Shown here in pieces: positions 1 to 7,077 of a DNA stretch of 12,135 bases. The stretch covers positions 1 through 12,135 of the forward strand of contig JAOUFA010000071.1 in NCBI GenBank assembly GCA_029858545.1, written 5' to 3'. Positions within the stretch are counted from its first letter, which is position 1. Each line of letters begins with the position of its first letter. The notes beneath the pieces are model-generated. The model had not been told where the DNA came from and searched no databases. It saw nothing but the letters and a program-made list of their open reading frames with translations. The DNA is from Betaproteobacteria bacterium (lineage in GTDB: Bacteria > Pseudomonadota > Gammaproteobacteria > Burkholderiales > SG8-39). Both the position numbers and the translations under genes were made by a program.

Positions 1-421
1 GGAACGCGTAGGGCGGGCGGTTCGCGGGGTCGAAGAAACGTTTGAAGGTGTAGACGTAGTCGGCGGCGGTCAGCTCGCGCTTCCTGCCCCTGAACGCCGG
101 GTCGGGCGTGAAGTAGATACCCTCGCGGATCCGCAGGGTATAGGTCTTGCCGCGGTCGGTGATCTCGGGCATCGCGCGCGCGGTGTTCGGCACCACCTTC
201 GCCGGGCGCGCCAGATAGTCGTAGGTGAGCAAGGGATCGAAGATCGCCTCAATCACGGTGTCCGAGTAGACATCGGAGACGCGCACCGGGTCAAAGCCCG
301 TCTCGGCAACCTGGAAAGTGAGGCGCAGCGTCTTGCCCGGGTCGGCCGCCTGCGCGGCGAGCGCGACGCACAGTGTCGCGAGCATCGTCAGTGCGGCGCG
401 CCAGCGCGCGGTGCAATACAT
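1..421 (-). CDS. ABC transporter substrate-binding protein, SBP_bac_5 family (N-terminal part; gene runs off the left edge)
   Basis: The first 140 residues are visible. A cationic start followed by a hydrophobic run and AQA-ADPG around residues 23-28 looks like a type I signal peptide, so the mature protein should be periplasmic. The mature part has features of the peptide/nickel/oligopeptide binding family (DppA/OppA-like): an early FDPVRVSD stretch (43-50), 'EAIFDPLLTYD' (58-68), a 'TYTLRIREGIYFTPD' strand (93-107) and 'LTAADYVYTFKRFFDP' (117-132), where that family has its 'a.Dvv.sf.r..dP' motif. In this family the protein captures peptides or other small solutes for an ABC permease; the ligand cannot be told here. 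The ATG at 419-421 is chosen because GGGAAGGA (428-435) lies 6 bases upstream and a TACACT -10 lies further up. The permease and ATPase genes, if linked, would lie outside the window to the left. Confidence 0.9.
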   Translation of the reverse strand, partial: MYCTARWRAALTMLATLCVALAAQAADPGKTLRLTFQVAETGFDPVRVSDVYSDTVIEAIFDPLLTYDYLARPAKVVPNTARAMPEITDRGKTYTLRIREGIYFTPDPAFRGRKRELTAADYVYTFKRFFDPANRPPYAF

Positions 422-453
422 CCTCGATCCTTCCCGGAATTCGGCGAGCGCGA

Positions 454-459
454 AGTGTA
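454..459 (-). promoter_or_regulatory. Candidate -10 box for the substrate-binding protein gene
   Basis: TACACT on the minus strand (four of six matches to TATAAT) sits 32 bases upstream of the ATG, leaving room for a short leader with a good Shine-Dalgarno sequence. No convincing -35 box is seen 16-18 bases further up, so this rests on position and the -10 alone. Confidence 0.35.
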
Positions 460-570
460 GCGGAATTCGCCGGCGCGCTCGGACCTGCCCGGCGCGCAAG
501 TTCGCAGCGGTCGTCGAGATCCCGGAGAATTGCTCCCGCGACCCGGGCCCGCCACGCGGCGCGGCCGGGG

Positions 571-576
571 TATGAT
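571..576 (+). promoter_or_regulatory. Candidate -10 box for the MFS transporter gene
   Basis: TATGAT (five of six matches to TATAAT) lies just upstream of the MFS gene. No good -35 is visible at 16-18 bases. If used, transcription would begin near 583, which leaves a leader of about 17 bases to the ATG at 600 or about 44 bases to the ATG at 627. Confidence 0.35.
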
Positions 577-599
577 GGATCGGCGACATTCGCCCACCC

Positions 600-1865
600 A
601 TGCAAGAAAAGGACTCCGTTACCGCCATGACCACCCCTAACCGCCGCGCGATGATCGCGCTGCTCATTCTCAGCGGCACGATCATTTCGATCTGCATGGG
701 CCTGCGCCAGAGCCTGGGCCTGTTCATGCGGCCGATGACGCTCGACGCGGGCATTTCGGCCGCAAGTTTCGGTTTTGCGATCGCGTTGCAGAACATCGTC
801 TGGGGCGTCAGCCAGCCCTTCGTCGGCGCGCTCGCCGACCGCTACGGTCCGCGGCCGATCCTGATCTGGACCGCGCTCGCCTATGCCGCGGGGATGCTGC
901 TGATGGTGTATTCGCGCGGCGAATTGGGCCTGGACACGGCGGGGTTCCTGCTCGGCATTGGCACCGCAGGCACCGCGTTCGGCGTGCTGATGGGCGTGGT
1001 GGCGCGCGCGACGCCGCCGGAGAAACGCAGCCAGACGGTGGGTCTGGTGGCCGCCTCGGGTTCGCTCGGCACGATGCTGCTCGCGCCGCTCGGCCAGGCG
1101 CTGATCAACGGCCATGGCTGGCAGACAGCGATGCTGGTGTTCGCGGCCATCGCAGCCTCGATGATGCTGTTCGCGTTGCCGATCAAGAGCCTGGCGATCA
1201 AATTGGACGCGCAAGTGACGGTCGCGGCAAAACCGCAGCCGCTCGGCGAGGCGCTGCGCGAAGCAATCGGCCACCGCGGCTATCTCTTCATGACGCTCGC
1301 GTTCTTCGCCTGCGGTTTCCAGCTGGTGTTCCTCACCACGCACCTGCCCGCCTACCTGCAACTGTGCGGCATCGCGCCGGGGGTAGGTGCGACGGCACTG
1401 GGGCTGATCGGCCTGTTCAACACGATCGGCACCTACGGCTTCGGCCTGCTCGGCGCGCGCTACAGCCAGAAGCACCTGCTCGCGCTGATCTACCTGCTGC
1501 GCACGCTGTTCATCATCGCGTTTCTGCTCGCGCCGATCAGCGCCACCACCACGCTCATCTTCGCCGCCGCGATGGGCACGCTATGGCTCGGGGTGTCGCC
1601 GCTGGTGACCGGTATCATCAGCCGGGTGTTCGGCCTGGAACACTTCGGCACGCTCTACGGCGTGGTGTTCCTGAGCCACCAGGTCGGATCCTTCTTCGGC
1701 GCCTGGATGGGCGGCCTGGTATTCGGCTGGAACGGCAACTACGACTATGCCTGGGGCGCGCTGATCGCGATCGGGCTCGCCGCCTTCACGCTGCAATGGC
1801 TGATGGACGAGCGCCCGCCGGCCGAGCACCGACGCGCGGGCGGCGCGCAGCCGGTGCCGGCGTAA
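600..1865 (+). CDS. MFS transporter, 12-TM, OFA/monocarboxylate-like type
   Basis: A 421-residue membrane protein of usual MFS length with about twelve hydrophobic segments. The conserved loop 2-3 motif A is clear as GALADRYGPRP (76-86), next to 'WGVSQPFVG' in TM2. A glycine-rich TM4 region (about 118-131) and a long polar central loop (about 198-225) separate the two six-helix halves. The general style resembles the oxalate/formate-antiporter and monocarboxylate branch, so a small organic anion is a reasonable guess, but the substrate is not determined. The start is uncertain. ATG 600 has no Shine-Dalgarno sequence, and ATG 627 (residue 10, MTTPNRR) has AAAAGGA upstream at an unusually long 13-base spacing; the shorter form would lose only a polar N-terminus. 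The gene diverges from the substrate-binding protein gene and ends 68 bases from the convergent alcohol dehydrogenase gene. Confidence 0.9.
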   Translation: MQEKDSVTAMTTPNRRAMIALLILSGTIISICMGLRQSLGLFMRPMTLDAGISAASFGFAIALQNIVWGVSQPFVGALADRYGPRPILIWTALAYAAGMLLMVYSRGELGLDTAGFLLGIGTAGTAFGVLMGVVARATPPEKRSQTVGLVAASGSLGTMLLAPLGQALINGHGWQTAMLVFAAIAASMMLFALPIKSLAIKLDAQVTVAAKPQPLGEALREAIGHRGYLFMTLAFFACGFQLVFLTTHLPAYLQLCGIAPGVGATALGLIGLFNTIGTYGFGLLGARYSQKHLLALIYLLRTLFIIAFLLAPISATTTLIFAAAMGTLWLGVSPLVTGIISRVFGLEHFGTLYGVVFLSHQVGSFFGAWMGGLVFGWNGNYDYAWGALIAIGLAAFTLQWLMDERPPAEHRRAGGAQPVPA

Positions 1866-1933
1866 GTCGTGAATCGCCGCGTAGGGTTGCGGCCGCAGGC
1901 AGGCGCGGGCTCGGACGGTGACTCCACGCGCCC

Positions 1934-3040
1934 TCAAAACACGATCACGCCGCGCGCATTGCGCCCCGACTCCAGATCGGCAAACGCCTGCGGCGCCTCG
2001 TCGATCGAGTAGCGCCGGGTAATCAGTTCGTCGAGCTTGAGTTTCCCCCCCGCGTAGAGCGCGAGCACCCGCGGAAAATCCTCGCGCGGCCGCGCCGAGC
2101 CGAAATAGCTGCCGGTAAGGGTCTTCTCCTCGAAGGGCAACGTCATCGTGCGTAGTGTCGTCGAATCGTCCGGCTTGGCCACGCCGATCACCACCGCCAT
2201 CCCGCCCTTCCTGATCGCCTTGTACGCCGCCGCCGCGAGTTCGCCGCCGCCGACGCATTCGAAGGCGTAGTCGGGTCCGCCGCCGGTCAGCTTCTTGAGT
2301 GCCTTGGTGAGATCCTCGCCCGGCCTCGCGAGCAACATATCGGTCGCGCCGAACTGTTTCGCGAGTTCCAGCTTCGCCGCGCTGGCGTCGATCGCGACGA
2401 TCTGCACGGCGCCGGCGATCGCCGCGCCCTGAATGACGTTCAACCCGACTCCGCCCGCGCCCCACACCGCGACGCTCGACCCGGGCGCGACCCTCGCGGT
2501 GTTGAACACCGCGCCGACGCCGGTGGTCACCGCGCAGCCGACCAGCGCCGCGCGATCGAGCGGCACGCGAGCATCGATCTTCACCAGGTTGTCCTCGTGC
2601 AGCACCGCGTATTCGGCCATCACGCCGCAACCGGAAAAGACCGACAGGGGTTTGCCGGCCCGGTCCTTGGTGCGCAGCGTGCCGTCGGGCAACGTCGTCA
2701 ACGCCTTGTTTTGCTGGTTGCACAGCACCGGCCGGCCGATGTGACAGTAATGGCAGCGCCCGCACATATAGATCCAGTTGGAGATGACGTGATCGCCCAC
2801 CGCCAGGTCGGCGACGCCCTCGCCCACTTCGATCACTTCGCCCGCGCCTTCGTGGCCGAGGATCAGCGGCGGCTGCATGGCGATCGTGCCGTTGGTCGCG
2901 GACAGGTCCGAGTGGCACACGCCGCAGGCGGCGAGCCTCACCATCACCTCGCCGCGCCGCGGCGACTCGAAGCCGACTTCCTCGACGACGACCGGTTTAT
3001 TCAACTCACGACAGATCACCGCCTTGCCGCTGCGCGCCAT
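1934..3040 (-). CDS. Zinc-dependent alcohol dehydrogenase (MDR family)
   Basis: A 368-residue medium-chain dehydrogenase. Catalytic zinc ligands are visible as Cys42 in CGVCHSD (39-45), His63 with Glu64 in GHEGAGEV, and Cys169 in VGCAVTTGVG. The four structural-zinc cysteines are Cys93, Cys96, Cys99 and Cys107. The Rossmann motif GAGGVG is at 194-199, and Asp218 at the end of the second strand (VAIDAS) suggests NAD rather than NADP. The family oxidises primary alcohols or S-hydroxymethyl thiol adducts to aldehydes; the exact substrate is unknown. ATG 3040 is chosen because GGGGAGA (3047-3053) sits 6 bases upstream. A TTG at 3088 would add 16 residues and overlap the upstream gene, but it lacks that support. 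Only 38 bases separate it from the LplT-PlsC gene on the same strand, so co-transcription is likely. An aldehyde dehydrogenase that could take the product lies divergently beyond it. Confidence 0.93.
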   Translation of the reverse strand: MARSGKAVICRELNKPVVVEEVGFESPRRGEVMVRLAACGVCHSDLSATNGTIAMQPPLILGHEGAGEVIEVGEGVADLAVGDHVISNWIYMCGRCHYCHIGRPVLCNQQNKALTTLPDGTLRTKDRAGKPLSVFSGCGVMAEYAVLHEDNLVKIDARVPLDRAALVGCAVTTGVGAVFNTARVAPGSSVAVWGAGGVGLNVIQGAAIAGAVQIVAIDASAAKLELAKQFGATDMLLARPGEDLTKALKKLTGGGPDYAFECVGGGELAAAAYKAIRKGGMAVVIGVAKPDDSTTLRTMTLPFEEKTLTGSYFGSARPREDFPRVLALYAGGKLKLDELITRRYSIDEAPQAFADLESGRNARGVIVF

Positions 3041-3078
3041 GTCTTGTCTCCCCAATAGACTCGTTGCCGATCGCGAAC

Positions 3079-4965
3079 CTACTTCCAATCACCTCGCAAG
3101 GTGCTCACCCTGGTGTGGAGGCTTTCGGGCGTCGCGCGGTGAGCGGGAATCGGCTCACCGACCGCGAGGCCGATCTTCCGGAACGGACGCAGGCGCCAGG
3201 GCTTGGTCATCGCCGGGCCGTCCTTCCTGCAAAAGAACGACCCCCACAGGCCCATCAGCGCCATCGGCACCACCGGCACCGGAGTCTCTTCGAGGATGCG
3301 CTTCACGCCGGGGCGGAAAGGCATCATGTCCCCGGAGTCGGTGAGGCGTCCCTCGGGAAAGATCGCCACCACATCGCCCGCGCGCAGCGCCTTCGCCACC
3401 TCCGCGAACGCGCGCTCCATCATCTCGGGGTCCTCCTTCGCCGACGCGATCGGAATTGCGCGCCCGGTGCGAAAGATGAAATTGAGCACCGGAATCTTGA
3501 AGATGCGATGGTCCATCACGAAACGGATCGGCCTGCGGCAGCCCGCCGCCATCACCAGCGAGTCGACATAGCTCACGTGGTTGCTCACGATGAGCAAGCC
3601 GCCCTCGTCGGGAATGCGTTCGAGCCCGGTCTTTTGCAGCCGGTACACCGAGTGGATCAGCATCCACACCAGGAAGCGCATCAGGAACTCGGGCACCAGG
3701 GTGTAGATGTAGACCGCGACCGCCGCGTTGAGCAGCGCGGTGATCAGGATCAATTGCGGAATCGTCAACCCGACCGAGAACAATCCGATCGCGATCAGCG
3801 CCGCGGCCACCATGAACAGCGCGTTGAGGATGTTGTTGCCGGCAATGATTCGCGAGCGGAACACCGGGTCGCTGCGCGTCTGCACCAGCGCATAAAGCGG
3901 AACGATGTAGAAACCGCCGAACAGGCCGATACCGAACAGATCGCCGAGCAGGCGCCAGTGCGCGGGGTCGGCGACGAACGACGCCACCCCCAGCGGGCCG
4001 TGCGCGATGTGCGCGGCGGTCTGCAGCCACAGATCGATGCCGAACACGGTGAGGCCGATCGAGCCAAACGGCACGAGACCGAGTTCGACCTTGTGGCCGG
4101 AGAGCCGCTCGCACAGCAGCGAACCGATCCCGATACCGACCGAGAACACGATCAAGAGCAGCGTCACCACATGCTCGTTGCCGGAGAGGATGTCCTTCGA
4201 AAGATTCGGGAATTGGGTCACCATCATCGAACCGTAGAACCAGAACCACGAGATGCCGAGAATCGAGAGGAACACGGTGCGATTGCTGCGCGTGAAATGC
4301 AGATTGCGCCAGGTCTCGGTGAACGGGTTCCAGTTGATGCGCAGGCCGGGATCGGCGGCCGGCGCCTTGGGTATGAAGCGCGAAAGCGCGACCCCGGTCG
4401 CCGAAATCGTCATCGTCAGGATTGCCGCGGCTTGCACCCCCCAATCGGGCTGGGTGATGACCCAGCCGCCCAGCACCATGCCGAGAAGAATCGCGACCGA
4501 GGTACCCATCTCGACCATGCCGTTACCGCCGACGATTTCGGTTTCCTTGAGGTGCTGCGGCAGAATCGCGTATTTCACCGGCCCGAAGAGCGCCGACTGC
4601 ACCCCCCCGAGAAACAGCGCGACGAGCAACAAACCGATGCTTTGCGTGTAGAAGCCCGCCGCACCGAGCGCCATGCAGGCGAACTCGATCACGATGGTGA
4701 CGGTAATGAGGCGCGACTTTTCGTACTTGTCGGCGAGTTGCCCGGCCGTCGCGGAAAAGAGGAAGAATGGCAGGACGAACAAGGCCTGCGCGACGTTTTG
4801 CAGCGTGCTGCTCGACAGACTGGTGAAACTCGCGGTTTGATACGCAAGCATGATGACCAGTGCCTGCTTGAAGGTATTGTCGTTCAGCGCGCCGAGAAAC
4901 TGCACGCCGAAGAACGGCGCGAAGCGGCGTTTGCCGAGCAGGCGGAATTGGTTCGATTCGGTCAC
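3079..4965 (-). CDS. LplT-like MFS transporter fused to a PlsC-type acyltransferase
   Basis: A 628-residue fusion. Residues 1 to about 430 form an MFS domain of the lysophospholipid transporter (LplT) type, with the early 'QFLGALNDNTFKQAL' signature (22-36), a motif-A-like GQLADKYEKSR (75-85) and about twelve hydrophobic segments. Residues 430-628 are a 1-acyl-glycerol-3-phosphate acyltransferase domain, with the NHVSYVD catalytic box (His463, Asp468), FPEGRLTDSG (536-545) and the VPVVPMAL strand. The expected role is to flip lysophospholipid inward and re-acylate it at the inner membrane. In Aas-type proteins a third domain, an AMP-dependent acyl-ACP synthetase, follows; here the protein stops cleanly after PlsC, so the acyl donor must be supplied separately. 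The start is GTG 4965 with GGAGG (4975-4979) 9 bases upstream. It is probably the first gene of an operon with the alcohol dehydrogenase. The two-domain form is an established architecture rather than a truncation, since no leftover synthetase sequence follows. Confidence 0.92.
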   Translation of the reverse strand: MTESNQFRLLGKRRFAPFFGVQFLGALNDNTFKQALVIMLAYQTASFTSLSSSTLQNVAQALFVLPFFLFSATAGQLADKYEKSRLITVTIVIEFACMALGAAGFYTQSIGLLLVALFLGGVQSALFGPVKYAILPQHLKETEIVGGNGMVEMGTSVAILLGMVLGGWVITQPDWGVQAAAILTMTISATGVALSRFIPKAPAADPGLRINWNPFTETWRNLHFTRSNRTVFLSILGISWFWFYGSMMVTQFPNLSKDILSGNEHVVTLLLIVFSVGIGIGSLLCERLSGHKVELGLVPFGSIGLTVFGIDLWLQTAAHIAHGPLGVASFVADPAHWRLLGDLFGIGLFGGFYIVPLYALVQTRSDPVFRSRIIAGNNILNALFMVAAALIAIGLFSVGLTIPQLILITALLNAAVAVYIYTLVPEFLMRFLVWMLIHSVYRLQKTGLERIPDEGGLLIVSNHVSYVDSLVMAAGCRRPIRFVMDHRIFKIPVLNFIFRTGRAIPIASAKEDPEMMERAFAEVAKALRAGDVVAIFPEGRLTDSGDMMPFRPGVKRILEETPVPVVPMALMGLWGSFFCRKDGPAMTKPWRLRPFRKIGLAVGEPIPAHRATPESLHTRVSTLRGDWK

Positions 4966-5076
4966 GGCTTCAAGCCTCCACTATCCTCTGATCTCATACC
5001 GCGCCGAGCGTCCGGACCTGCAGCGCCCTGTTGACGCGCAAGAATACCCCACCTGTCGCGGTGGCGGCTTCCCGCA

Positions 5077-5105
5077 TTGCGGCGTGCGGGGCACCCCGGT
5101 AAAGT
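5077..5105 (+). promoter_or_regulatory. Candidate sigma70 promoter for the aldehyde dehydrogenase gene
   Basis: TTGCGG (5077-5082) and TAAAGT (5100-5105) are separated by an ideal 17 bases, placing the transcript start near 5112, about 20 bases before the start codon. The -35 box lies in the loop of a short inverted repeat, CCCGCA (5071-5076) and TGCGGG (5085-5090), which could be an operator or chance in GC-rich DNA. Confidence 0.5.
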
Positions 5106-5120
5106 AGCGCCCCCAAGCGT

Positions 5121-5126
5121 AAAGGA
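5121..5126 (+). promoter_or_regulatory. Ribosome binding site deciding the aldehyde dehydrogenase start
   Basis: AAAGGA touches the ATG at 5127 directly, which is too close for initiation there, but lies 6 bases before the ATG at 5133. The second ATG is therefore preferred. Confidence 0.6.
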
Positions 5127-5132
5127 ATGGTC

Positions 5133-6560
5133 ATGCAAATTCGGGACAAGTTCTATATCGGCGGGCGCTGGGTGGCGTCCTCGTCCACCACCAGCCTCGA
5201 AGTCCACAACGCGGGTAGCGGCGCGGTGCTGGGGCGCGTTCCGGCCGGCTCGGAAGAGGACATCGACGCCGCGGTCGCCGCGGCGCGCGCCGCGCTGGAA
5301 AGCTGGGGCGCGACGAGCGTCCAGGAACGGTCCGGCTACCTGCAGAAGATCTCCGACGGCCTCAAGGCGCGCGGCGACGAACTCGCGAAACTCATCGCGC
5401 AGGAAGTCGGCATGCCGCTCAAACTCGCCGGTCGCATCCAGGCGGGGTTGCCGATCGCCAATTTCGCCAACTACGCGAAGCTCGTGAAGGAATTCGCCTT
5501 CGAGCAGCGGGTCGGCAATTCACTCGTGCTGCGCGAGGCGGTCGGCGTGGTCGGCGCAATTACGCCGTGGAACTACCCGCTGCATCAGATCGCCCTGAAG
5601 GTCGCCCCCGCGCTCGCCGCGGGCTGCACGGTGGTGCTCAAACCCTCCGAGATCGCGCCGTTCAACGCCTTCCTGCTCGCCGAGGTCATCGAAGCCGCCG
5701 GTTTGCCCGCGGGGGTATTCAATCTGGTGACGGGTCCCGGCCCGACCGTCGGCGAAGCGCTGGTCAGGCACCCGGGCGTCGACATGATCACTTTCACCGG
5801 CTCGACTCGCGCGGGCAAGCGCATCTCCGAAGTCGCCGCGCAGACGGTCAAGCGCGTCGCGCTGGAACTCGGCGGCAAGAGCGCCTCGGTCATCCTCGAC
5901 GACGCCGATCTCGCCGCCGCCGTGAAGAGCACGGTGAACGGCTGCTACCTCAATTCGGGGCAGACCTGCACCGCGCTCACGCGCATGCTGGTGCCCGCGG
6001 CGAAGTACGCCGAGGCGGCGGCGATCGCCGCCGAGGTGGCCAAGGGATTCACCGTCGGCGATCCGCTCGCCGAAACGACCCGGCTCGGACCACTCACCTC
6101 GGCCGCGCAACTCGAACGCGTGCGCGGCTATATCAGGAAGGGTGTCGAGGAAGGCGCGGAACTCCTCGCCGGCGGCGCCGACTCGCCCGAGGGCGTTCCC
6201 GCGGGCGGTTACTACGTCAAGCCGACCGTCTTCGGCAAGGTGAAGAATTCGATGAGCATCGCGCAGGAGGAAATCTTCGGTCCGGTGCTCGCGATCATTG
6301 CCTACCAGGACGAAGACGATGCGGTGCGCATCGCCAACGACTCGCCCTATGGCCTCGCCGGCGCGGTGTGGTCGAAGGACGAGGCGCGCGCGCAGCGCGT
6401 CGCGCGGCGCATCCGCGCGGGACAGATCGACATCAACGGCGGGGCGTTCAACATGAACGCGCCCTTCGGCGGGTTCAAGCAGTCCGGCCACGGTCGCGAG
6501 GCGGGAACGTACGGGTTGGAGGAGTTTCTGGAGTACAAGGCGCTGCAACTCAAGACCTGA
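5133..6560 (+). CDS. NAD-dependent aldehyde dehydrogenase family protein
   Basis: A 475-residue enzyme of normal ALDH length. The oxyanion-hole asparagine is Asn147 in ITPWNYP, the general-base glutamate is Glu245 in LELGGKSAS, and the nucleophile is Cys279 in NSGQTCTA. KPSE (170-173) places a glutamate where NAD-preferring members bind the adenosine ribose. The FTGST turn (221-225) and the C-terminal PFGGFKQSGHGRE signature are intact, so the enzyme should be active. It oxidises an aldehyde to its carboxylic acid; the family is too broad to name the substrate. The N-terminus IRDKFYIGGRWV is typical of the family. The start at 5133 is set by ribosome-binding-site spacing; an ATG six bases earlier would add two residues. 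The gene is divergent from the LplT-PlsC/alcohol dehydrogenase operon and ends 8 bases before the convergent small membrane protein gene. The nearby alcohol dehydrogenase suggests a possible alcohol-to-acid route, which is inference. Confidence 0.95.
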   Translation: MQIRDKFYIGGRWVASSSTTSLEVHNAGSGAVLGRVPAGSEEDIDAAVAAARAALESWGATSVQERSGYLQKISDGLKARGDELAKLIAQEVGMPLKLAGRIQAGLPIANFANYAKLVKEFAFEQRVGNSLVLREAVGVVGAITPWNYPLHQIALKVAPALAAGCTVVLKPSEIAPFNAFLLAEVIEAAGLPAGVFNLVTGPGPTVGEALVRHPGVDMITFTGSTRAGKRISEVAAQTVKRVALELGGKSASVILDDADLAAAVKSTVNGCYLNSGQTCTALTRMLVPAAKYAEAAAIAAEVAKGFTVGDPLAETTRLGPLTSAAQLERVRGYIRKGVEEGAELLAGGADSPEGVPAGGYYVKPTVFGKVKNSMSIAQEEIFGPVLAIIAYQDEDDAVRIANDSPYGLAGAVWSKDEARAQRVARRIRAGQIDINGGAFNMNAPFGGFKQSGHGREAGTYGLEEFLEYKALQLKT

Positions 6561-6568
6561 TTTTCGGC

Positions 6569-6814
6569 TCAACGCCGTGCAACGCTCCAGAGCTTCGCCG
6601 CGAGCAGCAGGAAGGGCGTACCGTGCAGGATCAGATCGAAGATGTCGATCGGGCGCGCCAGCGTCCCGCCGGCAAGCATCTTCAGCTTTTCCCAGACGTG
6701 CGGTTCGGGCGCAAACGGCGCAAGTCCGAGCAGCAGCGCGAGCACGACCAGCGGCGCGAGCGGAATTTTGTCGAGCCAGCCCTTCAAGCGGTCGCCGGGC
6801 GTTTTGGATTCCAT
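6569..6814 (-). CDS. Small two-TM inner-membrane protein of unknown function
   Basis: An 81-residue protein with a short charged N-terminus (MESKTPGDRLKGWLDK), a first hydrophobic segment about 17-35 (IPLAPLVVLALLLGLAPFA), a conserved-looking linker 'PEPHVWEKLKML' (37-48) with 'RPIDIFDL' (54-61), and a second hydrophobic segment to about 77. Small proteins of this pattern occur widely in proteobacteria and, as I recall, are sometimes labelled 'RND transporter', although they are far too short to be one. The function is unknown. GGAAGGAG sits 7 bases before the ATG at 6814 and only 1 base before an ATG at 6820, so 6814 is preferred. A longer reading from 6856 would place its start codon over the candidate -10 box. 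The gene is convergent with the aldehyde dehydrogenase with no room for a separate terminator. Confidence 0.75.
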   Translation of the reverse strand: MESKTPGDRLKGWLDKIPLAPLVVLALLLGLAPFAPEPHVWEKLKMLAGGTLARPIDIFDLILHGTPFLLLAAKLWSVARR

Positions 6815-6854
6815 CTGCATACTCCTTCCCGGAGAAGTCCCGTGGCCGACGCGC

Positions 6855-6860
6855 ATTCTA
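6855..6860 (-). promoter_or_regulatory. Candidate -10 box for the small membrane protein gene
   Basis: TAGAAT on the minus strand (five of six matches) lies 40 bases upstream of the chosen ATG. No good -35 box was found at the expected distance. Confidence 0.35.
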
Positions 6861-7000
6861 GCCTACGGCCTTGCGCGCCCCGCCACGCGCGCTCGGCAAC
6901 CTGCCGCCCGGGATGATCGCGGTTCTCGTTCGCGAACCGGGCTTCGGCCGCGATCGCAGCACGCGGGGCAATCCGAACCCCGGAAAAACACGGCAATCGT

Positions 7001-7029
7001 TTGGAGGTTTTGCCGGGCTTGCCTAGAAT
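7001..7029 (+). promoter_or_regulatory. Candidate promoter for the SDR-thioesterase pair
   Basis: TTGGAG (7001-7006) and TAGAAT (7024-7029) are 17 bases apart. The -10 matches five of six and the -35 only three of six. The expected transcript start, near 7036, falls inside the small hairpin at 7028-7045. Confidence 0.45.
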
Positions 7030-7045
7030 CCCCCGCTTGGGGGAT
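7028..7045. other. Perfect 7-bp inverted repeat at the predicted SDR transcript start
   Basis: ATCCCCC (7028-7034) and GGGGGAT (7039-7045) are separated by GCTT. The repeat overlaps the last bases of the -10 box and the expected start site, so it could be an operator or a 5' leader hairpin. It has no T-tract and faces into the gene, so it is not a terminator for an upstream gene. Confidence 0.4.
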
Positions 7046-7077
7046 CCGTCTCCGGTCATGAAAAGAAGGGATGTCTG

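Noticed and set aside
291..1475. A 394-codon open frame on the minus strand opposite the MFS gene.
   Set aside because: Composition is the Arg/His/Gln/Glu bias of an antisense frame, and it overlaps both the substrate-binding protein start and a clear MFS transporter.
1866..1933. A possible terminator between the convergent MFS and alcohol dehydrogenase genes.
   Set aside because: Only a weak 6-bp GGCGCG/CGCGCC pairing with a long loop and no T-run is visible.
1581..2918. A 445-codon open frame on the minus strand over the alcohol dehydrogenase.
   Set aside because: It is a frame-shifted shadow: extremely Arg-rich and without motifs, while the adjacent frame carries intact zinc and NAD motifs.
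3041..3088. N-terminal extension of the alcohol dehydrogenase from TTG 3088.
   Set aside because: The added 16 residues are not family-like and overlap the upstream gene end; ATG 3040 has a strong ribosome binding site at ideal spacing.
3064..5034. A 656-codon open frame on the plus strand opposite the LplT-PlsC gene.
   Set aside because: It is rich in His, Arg, Glu, Asp and Gln with no domain motifs, as expected for the antisense of a GC-rich membrane protein gene. The minus strand shows clear MFS and PlsC motifs.
5520..6572. A 350-codon minus-strand frame and a 449-codon plus-strand frame (5567-6916) over the aldehyde dehydrogenase.
   Set aside because: Both are Arg-rich shadow frames without motifs; the ALDH frame has all catalytic residues.
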